64,000 nucleotides of DNA from Lepeophtheirus salmonis (taxonomy: Eukaryota; Arthropoda; Copepoda; Siphonostomatoida; Caligidae), in NCBI RefSeq assembly GCF_016086655.4, contig NC_052132.2:16680805-16744804 (forward strand), read 5' to 3'. The position numbers and the translations under genes were made by a program. Under the pieces are notes generated by a model. The model was not told the DNA's origin. It saw only the letters and a program-made list of their open reading frames with translations, and did not search any database. Shown here one piece after another: positions 34,435 to 46,254 of the stretch. How positions within the stretch are numbered: the first letter of the stretch is position 1; each line of letters begins with the position of its first letter.

Positions 34435-35255
34435 CGCCTCTGAAAGACCACATTGGTCAAAAAGTATTTCATGGAAATCTTATTGTGGCATACACTTCCT
34501 GTCTTCCTGGAAAGGCTTTCATTACTACTAATGGCCCTCCTGATGTTACAGACATGCTCAACAGGTGAATTCAAAATGTCCACGACCTACTTTATAAGGT
34601 GGTAGGTGCTGAGAAGTTCTGCGAACAGTTGTATTTTTGCTTCTTCTGATGTTGTTTTATGCTGTACTGTAACCAATAATACGGCATATAAAAGCTGATA
34701 AATTTCAAAACAATTTTTTTAAAACATTGGGAGAAATAATGGCTTTATGGAGCTCTAATTGGCGCGGTACAATTTGCTTACGTACAGAGTATATCATAAG
34801 TCTTGGGATATCTCTAATAAAATCTTCCATTTTCTTTTTATTGAACACCTTATTTAAAATTTTGTTTTATAAAAAAAAAAAACCCACATTAAATGGAATT
34901 CCTTACATGCTCATAGATTTGAGAACCAACCATTCAGTTTGTCTAAATTCCAGGACTGTGGAGTCAAATGATTTTTTTTTTGTAATTCTTACTCCAACTC
35001 GTCTTATTTGAATTATTTGAGTCCAATTCCAACTTTCCGACTTCCCGAAATTATTCGACTCTAACAGCGAAAATTATTAATTAAATTTTTACAACTCGTT
35101 CCCTGATCACTTATCAGGCACATTATGATGAAAAGATAAACTATAAAAGCTATCTGAATAAAGCAAAATTTATCTGTATCTATAAACGTAGGAAAATATT
35201 TATTGGACGTTGAAAAAAAAAAAAAAATTATCGAAGAAATAACAATGTAGTGCTA
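34435..35255. other. Unassigned DNA
   Basis: 34440-34640 is less AT-rich and partly open (VFHGNLIVAYTSCLPGKAFI then TTNGPPDVTDMLNR). I do not recognise it; a repeat-derived ORF is possible. The rest is AT-rich. Confidence 0.35.
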
Positions 35256-35261
35256 TTAACG

Positions 35262-35395
35262 AAATCCTGTTGGCGAGTTTGCATGTAGCATTAAGCATGT
35301 ATACAGGGTACATTATATATAGTGCTCCTTGATGTATATCATTTATATACATTTGATCTAAGAAAGAACAACTTAGTTATATTAATGAAGCAGGA
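35262..35395 (+). repeat. Short dispersed repeat around 'tatacagggt', copy 1
   Basis: 'gcatgtatacagggtacat', 'tatatagtgctcc', 'tatatacatttgatctaag' and 'aacaactta' match 40595-40715. An inverted 'ggagcactgtaaaatatagc' lies at about 35430, suggesting a foldback structure. Confidence 0.55.
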
Positions 35396-35634
35396 GTTTT
35401 ATCAATAAAAAAGAGGTTTTAAAATACAAGGAGCACTGTAAAATATAGCACTCTAAAATATCTTAATCCATTTTCCTTTGTAATATATATTATGAGTTGT
35501 AAAACATATGATTGCTAGTATGTAAAAATACATGCAGTCTTGCAGGCGTTCAATTCAACTCACATTTAAAAAATAAAAAAGGAAGTACTTGATATAAAAC
35601 ACTAAAAAATGAAAGTGAATTTAGTTGAGGCTTA

Positions 35635-35880
35635 GCAACAAGGTAAAGTACTCCCTGGCTGATCAAATCACAATAGAGAAAAAAAAAGAAAATGTTATTA
35701 TTATTTAGGAGAGAATTTCTAAGTTTTGAGTAACTACGTGTGAGTGTGCTCATAGAAAACCAAAATTAAGACCAAGGATTTGTTAAGGAGTTATCTTATG
35801 TTTTATTAAAGCAAACTTTGTCTATTCTACGCGTCTCATACCTTTGGCAATGGCCTGTACTACTCCTCCTATGTAATAAT
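35635..35880 (+). repeat. Dispersed repeat, copy 2 (first copy at 28.8 kb)
   Basis: Matches 28845-29090 in block order, including 'aactacgtgtgagtgtg' and 'tattaaagcaaactttgtct'. Confidence 0.6.
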
Positions 35881-36512
35881 TAAGTAATGGTCTTTAAATA
35901 ATCCAGAATAAACGGATTTTCAGAATAATCTGCCTTCCTTATGTATTTTTATAAATTGTAAGTGACGTCATAAAATACTGAAATAATAGATGGAATATGT
36001 TTTTCTTTTTGAACCTTTCTTTCGACCTTTTAACATGTAAAGGAGTAAAAATATAATATTTTTAGAGAAAAACCATTAATTTTTACCATTTTATATTTAT
36101 TTGAAGGAAGAAACTTCATGTGAGTCAACTTTATGATTTTTCTAGTAGCTCCTTGAAAAAATATTTTATAAGACATACATAAGATCAAATATTTTATTCT
36201 TTTTTTTTTATTAAGAAAGAAATGAAGATATAATCAAGGATTCGCTGATTTGACGAAAAATGATGGATTTATGTTTTGTGTTGCAGACTCCAGTTCTGAA
36301 CCTATTAGTCCACAGTGCAATTATGCGGGATTTACTACATATTTGAACCATCAAATTTGTATGATGATTTATAATTCCTTCTTTCTATAAAACTATTGTA
36401 AGTAATATGATTTACAGTAATTTCATTTTCCATAGTAATTCCGTAGCAATCATTTTATATTCGGGCCATCAAACTATTGAATAAATAAAAGTTCTACCGC
36501 TATCTCTTCCCT

Positions 36513-36742
36513 GAGCATCAAAGAACCCTTCTGATATACAAAAAAAAATTCAGTCCCTCAGGTTGTACAGGTAAAGTGACAGAACCCGAGGCAGTTTTAA
36601 CTCCATCACCGCGCTGTTTTTTAAGCATCAATGACCCGTGTACTAATATTCTAAAGTACACCTAAGCCCACAGGTTTTGTAGGTAAAATAATGGGCCCTG
36701 AAGCGTATTTTTGGATATTAGAAGGGTTCTTTGATGCTCACG
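36513..36742. repeat. Tandem plus inverted repeat unit (foldback)
   Basis: 'gagcatcaaagaaccc' with 'ttctgatatacaaaa' (36513-36543) recurs as its reverse complement at about 36709-36742, with few mismatches over some 32 bases. Between them, 'agcatcaatgacccgtg' at 36624 begins a second direct copy of the unit, and 'caggttgtacaggtaaa' (about 36560) recurs as 'caggttttgtaggtaaa' (about 36671). The whole is about 230 bases and could fold into a long hairpin. Confidence 0.65.
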
Positions 36743-36944
36743 GAAATGGCGTTGGATAAATTTTACATGTTTCCAACCTTTTTACCGGCATCAATTTAAA
36801 GTGCTCCCATTATAATAGTATTAAAGGTATTTAAAAAAATTAATAACACTTTCTCGTAATAATTGGATCTTTCTATCTTTCAGCAATTATGAAGAATTTT
36901 TTTAAATGTTTTTTAAATAAATCAAAATTATACTATGAAGTAAA

Positions 36945-37065
36945 TGAAGTCAATATATATTAAATACATTTCCTTCTCTAGGAATGACAGGGCGTGAAAC
37001 TACGCACATTGAGTTCAAGATAATAGCTTCTTCTGAGCGCGTTGTCCATTGAGCTACGTCATTCC
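36945..37065 (-). repeat. tRNA-like SINE with long acceptor-like stem
   Basis: On the minus strand the 85-base body (36981-37065) starts ggaatgacg and ends tgtcattcc, which can pair over nine positions (one G-T). It carries an A-box-like tagctcaatgg. 'gtagtttcacgccc' stands at the B-box place but is a poor match. The tail 'cctagagaaggaaatgta' lies at 36945-36980. Same family as 24036 and 27613. Confidence 0.62.
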
Positions 37066-37699
37066 ATTGAATACTATTTAAACAATAAATTGTTTATAAT
37101 TTTAAAGACATATATTTCAGTAATTTGAATGCATTTTTCTATTATAAACGTTTTAGCCGATAGCTCACAACTCCTTTGGAGGTTTAACAGTAGAGAAGAT
37201 CGGTGCAGCTGTAGGATTATTTTTTATTTTTTTTTATTTATGTAACAGTCAACTATTTAGATCCGTTTCTCATGTATGCAACTATCTAGTGTCTTCAGTC
37301 TCTGAAAGAGTAAACTGAAGGTTACTCCCCTGTACCATTTCAGAAAGAGAATGCCATAGTTAAGAACCTATTTTAGGGAAAAATTAGCATATCTAATATC
37401 CTAAATGATGTTCAGGTTGAATTAATATTCTTGCCCTCATAATCTCTTCATCGTGACATTTGTTACTCATTTCTAGTGTAATATGTATCTGTCCTACTTG
37501 AGAGTCAGTATGATGACTACTTCCATTTTTTAATATTCTATCTATTTTTACAGACAAAATATAAAAATGGATTTCATGTTGAACAAGGTAATTTGGCCCT
37601 GACGAACCCTCAGCATCGAATTTCAAAACTTATAATTACAATATAACATCAGACATCCCATTAACTAAGTTGGAAAATGCATTAAAACCAAATTTATTC

Positions 37700-38040
37700 A
37701 TAACTTTTTACATTTTAGGAACAAAAGCAAGATTTTTCCCAAAATAAGGTATGAATAACATTTCCATTATTCTACGAATTATCGTCAATTTCTATCAACA
37801 AATTATTTAGTTAATGCTTTCGGTGTGCTGCAAATTGCACTTATAGTAGCCGAAGCTTGTTATCACAATAAAAGCATGTTTTATTTGGAAGAGGACATAT
37901 CGGAGCCAATATAAGTTAATTAGACCAAATAATTTCTTTAAATTATAGCTAAAATTCTTAAGTATCTTTAGTGAGTCCACCGAGTTGTATAAAAGGTCTT
38001 TTATAGAATCAAATATCTATAAAAATACTTTGCTATAAGT
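37700..38040 (+). repeat. Recurrent ~350-bp dispersed repeat, copy 3
   Basis: 'aacaaaagcaag', 'cgaattatcgtcaatttcta', 'caacaaattattt', 'acatatcggagccaatataag' and 'agtatcttta' with 'gagtccac' match the other copies in order. Confidence 0.6.
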
Positions 38041-38159
38041 AACATACCGGCAGAAAAGTACAGGGTTTTATACAAAGATGGCGCTATTTATTTTTTAATT
38101 CACTTCATTTTCAGTTTTTACCAACTTTCAAAAGACATCTGGGAAAATTTATTACTAAG

Positions 38160-38685
38160 TTTGTGATTAACTGGGCTAAAATGAAGGCCACCCAGGCTGC
38201 TCATGGAAGAAAATTGTATTACAATTTGAAGTCCCATGGTAACGAAATTAGAGTTCATTCGGATGAGAAACAGTAGACTGTTGTGAGACCTCACCGTCCA
38301 GGAAGACAGATAGTTGGTCACAAAGGTAGCTAATGTCCCCCACGTCTTTAAAACCAAGTTTTTGGCCAGGAGCATTGCCCTTAGGGTCTTTGGGGGCAAG
38401 TGTGGCGTCATGCCCCCATCTTATTTGAGCCAAAAGAGAGGCTGGGTACCGACGAGTAGTCAACTCTTGTCTGACCAATTGATACCTTCTATGAAAACTA
38501 GGGCCAATTGTGTATATTTCTTGTTTTAACAAGACTTAGTTCTCTCTCACTTTCAGGGGGATTTAGATAGTGAGGTATTTGGAACGTATCACAGCAGCAG
38601 ACGTTACCTAGGGCTGTAAATCCTTTATGCCTCGTATCGAGCGAATGATTGGCGAAAATGACGGAAACATCGTATATATATATTT
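38160..38685 (+). pseudogene. Tc1/mariner transposase relic, same family as 30.7 kb
   Basis: SHGNEIRVHSDEKQ (first aspartate present), then HVFKTKFLARSIALRVFGGK and GVMPPSYLSQKRGWVP correspond to the copy at 30690-31515. The second block survives as QDLVLSH with the preceding glutamine replaced by a stop. The third-aspartate block is deleted: DLDSEVF follows almost at once. 'tatcgagcgaatgattggcg' near the end matches the other copy. Confidence 0.72.
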
Positions 38686-38689
38686 TTTT

Positions 38690-39585
38690 TTTTGTGTGTT
38701 AGAATAGGTAAATGATATTTAAAACCTCTTCTTGCTGACCTTTTTGATAACGTTTCAGTTAAGGTGGTCTGGATATACCTCAACAACCATGTATAGTAAA
38801 TTAATAACTGTGCATTCTTCTTTCTGAATGTTTATTCAAGTTTCTTTATGTTCACGTACTACCTAAAAGTATTTAGTATGCAATTTATATTAATTTGGCA
38901 GTGTTAATTTACAACGGCTTATCTGAGGAAAATTACCACTGCAATATATTTCTTTGAGCCAACCAAATATTTGAAAAATGCTACTATGGCCCAATTACAG
39001 AGAATAAATAATTGCAAATAAATGGGAAAACTTATTTCCAAAGTAAAGTACAAAAAAAAATCTTATAAAAAAGTAGAGAAAAAAATATATAAATAACAAT
39101 TTCTTTTTGAATAAAAAGAAATTGCTTTTTGGATTTTCTTGATGCCTCGTTTTGTTTTCTCCTTTTTTTCCTTCATCAAAGCATTCAATTAAAGATAATT
39201 TCCTGGATTAATGAACAAAAAAAAAGCCTTTAATTTATATGTATGTATATTGTATATATGTTGATAAGTAACAAGCCAAAAAAAGGATGAAAAAACAAGA
39301 ACATCAAACATACTTTGTGAATGGGTATTAGGCATACAGACTCTTTTCCACCACTTTAATTAAACACTTGGCTTAAACGGAAATGGAAACAAAAAGGAGA
39401 AATTAGTTATTTTCTTTGTGTTCTTTCAATAGTAGATATATTATAGCCTTACTCATTATTTACAATCCTTTCATTTGTGTTCATATGAGAATGGAGTCAA
39501 AAAAGGTACGTAGGTATATCGTTGGACATGCAGGGCTTCTGTAAATGAATATAGGGGAGACAGGGATAGTTGCAAGCTACACTAC
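38690..39585. other. Unassigned AT-rich DNA
   Basis: Poly-A and poly-T runs, no supported gene or named repeat. Confidence 0.4.
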
Positions 39586-39589
39586 AAAC

Positions 39590-40270
39590 AGTAACCCAAA
39601 GATTTGCCCTCATACCAAGTGGTCCATTAAAATCTCAACCCTTTAAATTTTAAACATTTGCAAGATGTTATTCTATTAAAAGATGTATATCCGAGCATTC
39701 TTAATCCTTAATGTAGCCGCCCTTAGCAGCAATGTTGGATTCCAGGCGGCAGTTGAAGGCTCCCAATGCTAGCCGACAGTGGCTTCGAGGGAATCTTTTT
39801 TTCGATAAATGGCACTGCAGACCTTCCCCTCTACATACAACTTTTGGTTGGATATCGAAGGGGTGGGCATCAGGGCTGTATAGGTGTCAATAGAGTCTTA
39901 CAACTGATGAGATAGTAATCTGTATGATATCTACAATACTATTTATCCGTTTAGTGGATTCACTCTTCAAGAATCCCCTTACAGTGTAGGATGCGGGTCT
40001 CAGATCCAAGTAAGAGACAATATTTCCTGTGATCATTTTCTTCAGGAAGTATGGAGTGCGTTTTTGTTATCATATTCCTCCTCTTTGTAATTGTTTTTGA
40101 CCTATCAAAGTCCTTGCAAGTCTTGGCAACAATTTAAACAGTTGATTTTTGTAACTTTGTAAACTCAATGATCTCCGTAGGCAAAAGACCCAGCACAGAG
40201 GCATACAATAATGGCCATAGGGAGTTCGTAATGCGAGGACATCTCATAGATTAATTATTTTTTCTTATTC
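39590..40270 (-). pseudogene. Tc1/mariner transposase relic with deleted core
   Basis: Minus strand: LPTEIIEFTKLQKSTV (N-terminal helix-turn-helix), then ITKRRNMITKTHSIL and GSETRILHCKGILEE; after a deletion of the catalytic core, CRLESNIAAKGGYIKD closes the protein at about 39715. The flank beyond (39590-39710) has 'ttttaatggaccacttggta', comparable with the flanks at 272-420 and 17755-17880. Third member of that family. Confidence 0.72.
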
Positions 40271-40594
40271 ACACATTCATAAACATACACCTCGGGGTTA
40301 CTAAGATATTCCGTCTTAAGCTTGTTCCGGATTTAAAATCATCTCCCGGTAATTGTTTTATCACTTATTCAAATATAAAAAAGATTCATATAAATTAGAG
40401 ATTATTTATCAGCATAAAAGAACGGAGATATAAAGTGTGCAAACAATTTCACTCTCAAATATCCCTCTTCAAGACTTTCTATATTCTAATGAAGTGTAAA
40501 TATATTTTTATTAGTATAGGATAGTTTATCAGTATGTTTGAGTTTTTGAAAAATAAAAGCACTTTTGATTTAATAAAAAAATTATGAAGTCATA

Positions 40595-40715
40595 TTAATG
40601 AAGTCTCACAGGCATTTTTCATGTAGTATCGAGTATGTATACAGGGTGCACTGTATATAGTGCTCCTGGTATATATTATATTCATAGACATATTTTGATC
40701 TAAGGAATAACAATA
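40595..40715 (+). repeat. Short dispersed repeat around 'tatacagggt', copy 2
   Basis: 'gagtatgtatacagggtgca', 'tatatagtgctcc', 'catattttgatctaaggaa' and 'taacaa' match 35262-35395. Confidence 0.55.
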
Positions 40716-40719
40716 TAGT

Positions 40720-42635
40720 CGGTAATAGGTAACTTCGTATAATTTTTTGTTCGTATAAAACCATTTTGTATAAATTTATGAGGAAACCTGGGAACGACTT
40801 TATTAATTGTTATTTTGTAGCCCGAATATTGAAGGTGTTTTCGTGTACTACAGATACTTAAGTAATCTCTGAGAACCTCTCACAATCCCCCAATTGTACT
40901 GTTTAAAATATTTTAATTCCACATAGGTAAACGTACAGAAATGCAAAAAGTAATGAAAAATGTTGACTCGCCTAATTGTAAGCTTTTTATTTATGTTGCA
41001 TCAATTTAGAAAGAATGATAAGAAGAGATACGAGATGAATGCAAAAACTTATTTATTGATTTTTTAAATGCCTTAGGACTGTAGTAAAGGATGTTCATTT
41101 TCGATTTAGTGACTAGTTATTTGTTGGAAATAATATATGAAAAAATAAATTGTTAATTGAGGCATCCACAATTATTTGCAAACAAAATAATGTAAATTGT
41201 ACTTTGTGTTTTTATGTTTTAAAAAAATATATTTTAAATATAATTGTACATTTTGAGAAGGGAAAATAAAGTAGAAGTTGTATTAGAAGAAGGAAAATGC
41301 CCAAAAATTCCAATAACGGAATCTCCTGGCAATTCAAAAAAATAATAATATATATATAACTGGTAGTTAACGTGGACACTTAGAAAATGGGAGAGTAACA
41401 ACCTAGTTGTCATGACGTTTAACTGCCAGATGAAGGAAATAAACAAATGTAAGGACATAGAGAGGAATTACTCCAACGTTCTGTTAGTACTTGATATTTT
41501 ACTTTTTTTTATTAACATATGCCACATCCAGTCTCTTATTTTATACAATTAGAATTGTAGTATATGACTTGACAATGACTAATTCAACATATCTATTGTA
41601 TCACTTATTAATATATATAACATTTATCACTCTGTAAATTATCTTTAGAAAACTATTTTCTTAGTTAATACGTTAGAAAAATCTGTAACATGAAGACAAG
41701 GATATCTCAGATACAGTTTGGTAACACGAAATAAAAAAAATTTAAAGTGCCATAATAATAAAAAATGTATAGCCTTAAAAGTAACAAGGCTAAGAGAACA
41801 AAATTTAAGGCCATATTTGGAATCAGTGGATAGTCTCCTTTCATGTTATGATGAGCCATTTTGCCAACCACTAAAAATTTCACATCGGATACAAAATTTA
41901 AGATTTACACTCTACCAAAAAGTTACTTGTTGTAGATAAATTTTTGGTAGAGGTGTAAATAAACATAGAAGGCTTGAGACACATTCAATTTTTAAAATTA
42001 TGAAGCCATGATCTAATTTCAATATATGAATCTTACTTTTAAGTCCTCCTTGAACAATTTCTTTCAGATTCCAGCACGTTGAATCGTTTATTTTTAATTC
42101 TTTAGAGATTTATTGTACGTATTTCCATTTTAATATTAATTTTGTTTGTGAATTATATAATTTATATTTTTCTTTATTTTCAGTATGATAAATTGTGCTC
42201 GTTCAGGTTAAAAATAACATCAAATGTTAAAAACAAAGCCATAATTCAAAAAGGGGTATTAATTAAAAAAAAATATATTAAATTAAAAAGTAATGCATTT
42301 GTACTTTGCCAAATTATTTTAATAGTTTATATTGGAATCGTAGTTGTGTACTTAAGTAAATATATATCGATATAAACATACGTTGTTTTGAATTGCATTT
42401 GAGAATACAGCCTATAGCTTCAATAAAAATATTGCATATGATTTTTTTAAAGTCTAAATTAACATTAAGAAATAACACATATGGTATTTGGAAATGCTTC
42501 ATTGAAGTTTTTGTTGCAAGTTAATGTGAACTTTTGTTTCTAGGAAAGTAACTATTAACTATATTATCAAGTCATGTATTGTATTTATTTAAAGGGAAAT
42601 TATTGTGATACTACTCGCATTAAGGTTATGACTAC
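40720..42635. other. AT-rich stretch containing one hairpin
   Basis: No gene supported. Short frames at 41718-41939 and 42142-42375 have no recognisable motif. A hairpin at 41903-41960 is listed separately. Confidence 0.4.
41903..41960. repeat. Near-perfect 19-20-bp inverted repeat
   Basis: 'atttacactctaccaaaaa' is followed 19 bases later by 'tttttggtagaggtgtaaat', the reverse complement with one extra base. It could be the remaining termini of a collapsed inverted-repeat element. Confidence 0.65.
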
Positions 42636-42879
42636 AGGATTGCCTTAAAGGAGCGGAACCCCCAATTAAATGTGGCAACCCATGAAACATACAGCGTGCG
42701 GTCGTTGAGTAAAAAAATTAATGAACCACCTGTAACAGTTCCATTTGCACCGGTAGGACGTTATTTGTTGTTTTGTTGTCTATTCAGAAGTTTACGCAGT
42801 CAGTTAATCCTTTTTTATCGATCATTTATTCGAAAATCTTGGAAAAGATAGACTGTCTTTGTTGCAATATACGTCAACC

Positions 42880-43260
42880 GAGACAATGTTGAGACTTCCC
42901 ACTTCTTAAACCTGTACAAGTCATCTGTCTAGAGAGTTGGGAAGGAACTAGAAGATTCAGGACTCTACTCTCTACTACATTGCAAACAAAACGTTGACCT
43001 GGTTGTCAGATCTACTTTTTTAAAACTTTGTTGGTCCCGGTGTTTGGCTCCAAGCTCACTGAACCTCAAGCCATGGGCATCTTTGTGGGGGGCACAGTTG
43101 TGCAAAATACCAACAGATCATCTTGCCACACAAAATCCGGGCTGATTTCCAGGGTCCCGAAGGAATTCCGAGATATTACCCATGGAGACTGGCAACAAGA
43201 CCTGCTTACGTTTCTGAGGTCGAGTTGAGGCTGTTATTGACGACAAAATACTGTTACATT
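42880..43260 (+). pseudogene. Tc1/mariner transposase C-terminal relic
   Basis: PQAMGIFVGGTVVQNTNRSS and CHTKSGLISRVPKEFRDI occupy the place after the third-aspartate block. In a neighbouring frame CLRF, a stop, then GRVEAVIDDKILLH supplies the closing F-R-G-R-V-E-A-V-I-D signature. At least one frameshift and one stop. Upstream from 42640 is probably part of the same element but unreadable. Confidence 0.62.
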
Positions 43261-43544
43261 AAATAATATTTTTTTTTTGTATTGTTCAGCTTTCATTGGC
43301 ATTAGTTTTATTAAAACTGGATGATTAGTTTTGGAGAAAGTCCGTATATAAAATCGTATTGGTTGTTAAGGAGAAGTTGCCCTCTGTATTCCACCAAGAC
43401 TGGGATATGTTTTCATCTATTAAAATCACATATATCATAACAAGAATTTATAAAACCGAACAAAACTCTAGAATAATCTATTAAAATATTATCATAGATT
43501 TTAAAAAAAGTTATTAAAATAGTTTGTCATCTTAACGACTTCCA

Positions 43545-43860
43545 TGTAGAGTAAGATTTTTTTTTATTAGGCCAAGTTTTCCATATCTCCTTCTTTAAAC
43601 TCTTAAGGCTATTACCCTCTGCCCATATATGAATTACAGTCTATGTTGTATCTCCACCTTGTCTGCATGATGCATCTTCCACTATTCCCAGGTTCTTTCG
43701 ATGCTTCCTAAAGGCAATATGGGATAAAATGAAGACAATGACAATTCTTACAGATTTGTTCATCTGTTTTTTAAAGTATCCACTCCGAACTAATCCCCTC
43801 CCAAAAAGAATTTTTCTGGTCAACAGGCTGTGTCTTGTGTTTATAGCTGTTTCCAAATGT
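43545..43860 (-). pseudogene. Non-LTR retrotransposon 3' ORF relic (after RNase H)
   Basis: Minus-strand frame of 71 codons and beyond: ILSHIAFRKHRKNLGIVEDA then SCRQGGDTT, a stop, TVIHIWAEG. This matches the L-x-G-H-x-x-[FL]-x-x-H-L-x-x-x-G-[IL]-x-x-x-x-C-R-x-C...E-T-x-x-H-I-x-x-E-C segment that ends many jockey/R1-type LINE proteins. The second and fourth metal ligands are changed to glycine. Only the terminal part remains. Confidence 0.6.
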
Positions 43861-43974
43861 TCCTTATGTACTTATCAATCTCAAATAATACTGCACTTTT
43901 GGAAATTTTATCTTCAGATTCCTCAACAATGGTTTTTAATTACAATTTTATCCAAGATATATTTAATTACGAGG

Positions 43975-44295
43975 TTTCATGTGGCAACCCAACGACAGCT
44001 GTATAAAAAATTGAACAGTTTTGTTTTTATCATATGATTCTTAATGTAAAAATGTTGGAGGAACAACAAAAATACAATGTGAGTGCGTGTGAACCCCTTA
44101 GCATCTACATTTGGACTGCCAACAACATCAAAAAGCCCATTAAGGAGATCCCCTTCCCCATCCAGATTAGGTTTTGCTCTGAGCTCCCATCACGACCAGT
44201 GTGATACGGAATGGACACAGCCTTCATCGTCAAAAACTGACAAATTGTTGGTGGGCGTGTCGAGGCTGTTATTTCAAGTGAATGAAGACATATCG
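43975..44295 (+). pseudogene. Internally deleted mariner-like element, N-terminal part
   Basis: 'caacccaacgacagctgtat', 'gttttgtttttatc', then an ATG at 44052 followed by LEEQQKYNVSACEP and IYIWTANNIKKPI match the leader and first codons of the units at 15.0-16.1 kb. The text after it is shortened and unreadable. Confidence 0.55.
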
Positions 44296-44299
44296 AATA

Positions 44300-46250
44300 A
44301 AAAATATTGTTCAATTTATTATTTAAACAAATTATAAATTGGTTTGGAGTTGTATTTTCTTAATTCTATAAGACCCACGTTTCTCGTAACTAAGTCATGC
44401 TACTACAAGTTTTGGGTGCCTAGTCTGTAATTCAAGAACTTTCGTTTAAACTTATTGTCTTTTCGTACTCAATCATTAATGAGATAATCCCTTATGACAG
44501 TCAAGGCAGTAAGTGGATAGAAATGCTAGTCGTGAAAGCTAAAATTAATGGCTAATGACCTAATTTTGTCCCAAAAGTTGTTAACTTAATTATATCATAC
44601 AACCTTTCTTGCAACGAAAAACATGAAAGTGGTCCAATATCAGTTGGTAATTAGCCATATAAGTTAATCTTTTAATTACTTTAGGGAAGACCATCATATT
44701 TTTCTCAATAATTTTTTAAATGAATTATCCTATATATTTATATTATAAAATTAGTATCCTACATAGTATTTTATTGAATACTGTATAGTAATATTGTTTA
44801 CGGCTTAGTAGTATTTGATAACAAGCGTAGGTACACAATTTTATTTCTATAAGATAGCCGAAAAATGCATTCATACAAGTGAAATCAAAAGGTGAATTTT
44901 GCAAGGAGAGGAAAAAAATTAGAATCATCAAATAGTTAAGTGACATCATTTTTGGTTATCTCAAAATAAACATCTAATGGAGAAGATTTTCTTATGGGCA
45001 ACTAAATTTAGATAAAAATTGATCAAGTGGTAACTTTTCGTTAAAAGGAAAATGAAAAAAATGAACAGAAGGTAACTAACAAATAAAATACTTGAATGCT
45101 ATTTTTCAGAAATGAACGCAAAATGTGTGAACATTTTCTTATGCCTATCTCATTGATACTTTAAGTCTCTTGTGGAATGGTATGTTGATAATTTCTGTAT
45201 TCATAGCTGTAGTACCCGACATTGCCTGGAGTTATTAGGGTTCGACGAACATACAAATTTTCCTTTAATTATATAGAAGATAACTTCCCAACAAGTTCTT
45301 GGTGTTTATTTCCCTTTTACTTATCACTAACACGCAGCAACTCACTAAATTCTTAGAGATTCTCTCAAAAATTGAAAATAAATCCTTTGAAAAAATGATT
45401 TAATGAGCCAGGGAATACTTTAGCTCGTTGCCACGCCTCATCTAAAATCACATTCCTTTTTAATGTTATAGAAAGTACTTCGCTCTTTTTCTTTTTTAAT
45501 ATGTGTTGAACTAAAAACATGCGATATTTCATTTATTTTATACAGTGATCCCTTCTTGATACTGCTTTGGTATATGATATGCAATCCATATTGTGTCTAC
45601 TTTTCATGTAACGAGGTATTCATTTAGATCAACTTTGCTGTATTAATAAAGATAAACCATTGTATTGTATTTATTTATATAAAAGTAACTTTTAGTCTGT
45701 AGTCAGGCTTTTTTTTGCCCCACGAATTAATCTTTTAATTCAAGGTATCCCTGTTGTTTTCTTTTAGAACTTCAATCAATAATTAGAGGTAGAAATCCAT
45801 TATAATTATAGCTTGATTTTTAATACGATTTTGTCGTTAAAAAGAAGGAGTTCAGGGTCTCATATTTCGATTATATACGTATTATTATTTGTAGACTTTT
45901 TATATAATTACGGATAGGCACGCATAAATAACATGTGAGAGGAGACGGGGGAGTTGAGATATTGAAACTTAATCCCTGTGTTATAATTAATCAACTTATT
46001 TTTAATAGGATAAATTAACTCCTACTCTTCTCAATATACTGTTACATATTGTGATATTGTGTAATACGTAATTTTCATAATGATTAAAGAATTAACAAAT
46101 GCATAGTTCCATTGAACACACAACAAATATACAGCTTGTCCAAGCGAATTTGTGATTGAAAATTTGGTAGGATATCATTCACTTACTAAATAATTCACCG
46201 ACTTTTATGTCACAACAACAGGTCGAGCAATACAAACAAACCATTTTTGT
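44300..46250. other. Unassigned AT-rich DNA
   Basis: No supported gene. Near 45204-45235 'gtagtacccgacattgcctg' resembles a short motif common in arthropod repeats, but I cannot assign it. Confidence 0.4.
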
Positions 46251-46254
46251 AATA

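Noticed and set aside
34440..34640. Reading this less AT-rich block as another mariner relic
   Set aside because: I could not match any catalytic or helix-turn-helix motif, so it is left unassigned.
42142..42375. Possible exon after a good polypyrimidine-AG acceptor
   Set aside because: The acceptor looks fine, but the frame is AT-driven, has no motif, and there is no supporting second exon.
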